From assembly GCA_008931825.1 (NCBI GenBank), contig QXVZ01020919.1, positions 1-20,343 on the forward strand: a DNA stretch of 20,343 nucleotides. Reading direction: 5' to 3'. This stretch comes from Phallusia fumigata (Eukaryota > Chordata > Ascidiacea > Phlebobranchia > Ascidiidae). Shown piece by piece: positions 18,455-20,343 of this stretch. The position numbers and the translations under genes were made by a program. Position 1 is the stretch's first letter, and every line of letters begins with the position of its first letter. The notes below the pieces were generated by a model that saw only the letters and a program-made list of their open reading frames with translations, was not told where the DNA came from and ran no database searches.

Positions 18455-19365
18455 GCCCTCACTCAATTTTACCTGGGCGGGAGCACGTGACTTTTGCAGC
18501 GTTTTCAAAAACAACACTGATATTTGTACTCAAGCACAAGTATGCAAGGACACCAAAGTGAGAATGGTCAAATTCACCTACGGACCCCACTGGGTTCCAA
18601 TAATGTGAGTAGTGATTTTGGCTTTGACAAACTGCGCTAAATGTGTTTGTTTAGCGAATAGAAAACTATTTATTTAGTGTCAATTAGGTTTTTTAGTATT
18701 TAATGGCAGAGGACATGCTAAAAAAGTTGACTTCACATGCGTAATCTACAAACTAAAACGACTTCAGCTCTTTAGAGTTTTAACCATGCAGGTGCTAATA
18801 TGGTCAAACCTGGCCAAACTTACTTTACGTTTGTACAATAAAGCCCAAATTTTTAAGAGCCAAAATACAGTAATTCAAAAAACTATTTTTTATGTACTCA
18901 TTAAAGTTTTCGCAACAAAACGTTAATCTAATACTAAAACATGTGTAATTCTATTTTACAACACCTAATCAAAAACACAAGTAGAAAGAACCATCATACA
19001 TAGGTCCAAGGGAGCCATTGTTTGACCACCCTTTTAACCACCCTCTTATATACCATAATGATGTCAACCGATTCGAAAAATATCTCTGCAAAATTATGAT
19101 GCCCATTCTTTTGGACAACATGGTCTTCCAACAACAACAATGTAGTCGATTATATATTCTTAAGCTTCTGAAATTTTTTTACCACAGCGATGCGACCAAC
19201 GACTGGCTGCAGATAAGTGAAGGACCTGATATTTGCAAGACCTACACTGCTTTGCATGGGCAACCAACTTGGGGCAACCAGACCGGGTCTTGTTCCCCGT
19301 ACAACACTCCTTATGATCCCTGTACCCTTAAAGGCCATGTATTTTGTTGCCGACCATCTCAATGA
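18455..19365 (+). pseudogene. second, 5'-truncated copy of the secreted-protein gene (probable assembly duplicate)
   Basis: The copy has the last 150 bases of exon 3 (18455-18604), intron 3 and exon 4 (19188-19365, TGA). The signal peptide, exon 2 and the first 49 bases of exon 3 are missing. The break is inside a codon-bearing exon, next to an N, and not at a splice site, so no complete product can be encoded. The lack of any difference, including within introns, favours an unmerged overlap between contigs over a real tandem gene. Confidence 0.75.
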
Positions 19366-19688
19366 CGTGCTTGCTGATTTGGTTGAGAGTTGGGCCTTTT
19401 TCGCGTTTCTTCCATTTTTTTCAGTTGTATTTTTTTCTGTAAGTATACGACTTGCTTTGGTGTTGGGCCGAACTTATTCCAGTTGGAAACAAATTGTTCA
19501 TGAAAAATATGAAAGAACATTTTGATTAAAGGCTTGTGCGATGAACAAAATGAAAAATACAGTTAACAAACAACCATTAGTACGATTACTTTTTACCATC
19601 AACTTATAAGAAGAAGGCACAACAAACCCAAACAACAAAAACATAAAGACAGACACATTTTTTTACAGACACCCAAAAAACTTTTCAG

Positions 19689-20074
19689 TTAACCTTTCAG
19701 TAACTGCAGTGGTCTAGTGCTGCAGAAACGTGCCGGAGCACCGCCACCTCTACAAGCGTTGGTTTGTAAGGGAAATGAGTGTAATGGCTTTAATGTGGGT
19801 GATCGATGGGTGGTTGTTATTGAAAATAGTATTATTGTATCATTGCTGCTATAATAATGTTCTGGGATATTCCCGTTTTTAGGAGGCAATAACAGGCTTA
19901 TGTAGAGAGTTCCAGCATCTCCGGCAACTATAAAATTGCCCATACACTTCTGGTAAAGTGCCCTTGCAATGTCGTCTTTGCTCTCACTTCGTCGTAAGCC
20001 CCCACAGACAGGTTGAGGTGCAACCTGTGACGTGAGACGACGTTTAAATCCCAGGTTCTGCTGCCTAAATGAAC
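19689..20074 (-). CDS. second copy of the probable minus-strand terminal exon
   Basis: Same sequence as 17733-18118, shifted by 1956, including the TTTTTGCAG acceptor and the TAA stop. If the first copy is the product of an assembly duplication, this one is the exon connected to the real upstream part of the gene, which would lie beyond the right edge. Confidence 0.4.
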
Positions 20075-20343
20075 CTGCAAAAACGAAAATACCAATGCGG
20101 TTCGACGAACCTTTCCCGTGTTCCTGTCTGCAGAACGGGCGTACCAGACACTGTGAATGTGCAGGAGCTTTGTTTACATATAAAACTCAAGGTAAAATAG
20201 TAGGATTTCTGTAAATGATAAAGTCATGTACTGCTGTCGTGCGACGTATTGTGTAAATATCTTGACAGGACATTAGCAAACAATGCCACATTAAATATAA
20301 ATCCAGCTTAATGGTTGTTTTCTGACAGGCCTATGTTGCCATA

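Larger units (their letters stand above)
18455..20343. repeat. second copy of the duplicated segment, running to the window edge
   Basis: Matches 16499-18387 throughout. The window ends before the copy does, so it cannot be seen whether it continues past the equivalent of 18387. Confidence 0.9.

Noticed and set aside
18335..18517. 60-codon minus-strand frame containing an ambiguous residue
   Set aside because: It spans the N at 18454 and the duplication junction, so it is a product of the join.

Overview
This is a eukaryotic, AT-rich genomic window with multi-exon genes, GT-AG introns and AATAAA-type poly(A) signals. It has no prokaryotic operon features. Compact genes, very short 5' leaders placed directly after strong 3' splice sites, and two isolated N characters next to duplicated sequence (typical of a draft assembly of a polymorphic animal) suggest an invertebrate. 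A tunicate such as Ciona is my best guess, but this is inference and no species-specific marker was found.

Left two thirds (about 1-13,570), minus strand: a tandem array of SLC16/monocarboxylate-transporter-like (MCT) genes of the major facilitator superfamily. Four members can be seen, all read right to left. Gene A (exons 1 and 2 only, the rest lies beyond the left edge). Gene B (all seven exons, 3226-6595, with a one-base deletion in exon 6). Gene C (all seven exons, 9088-12162, intact, 437 residues by my splice model). Gene D (13,085-13,567) is a decayed relic with only exon 1 and exon 6 still recognisable, and with stop codons in both. Exon boundaries and phases are the same in all members, so the array grew by tandem duplication. 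A and B are the youngest pair and also share about 1.4 kb of alignable 5' flank. The introns of A and C carry copies of the same fold-back repeat, and intron 1 of C holds a small PIF/Harbinger-like MITE.

Right third (about 14,540-20,343): a plus-strand gene with four or five exons encoding a small secreted, cysteine-containing protein with six N-glycosylation sequons and no family I recognise. It converges on a long minus-strand open frame (17,733-18,118) that looks like the terminal exon of another, unrecognised gene. The last 1,889 bases (18,455-20,343) repeat 16,499-18,387 at an offset of 1,956 with no difference that I found. The repeat starts next to an N, so it is most likely an assembly duplication, not biology.

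Functionally, the SLC16 copies are probably plasma-membrane carriers for small organic acids or similar solutes, but the canonical MCT proton-coupling residues appear substituted. Nothing ties the secreted protein to the transporters except proximity.
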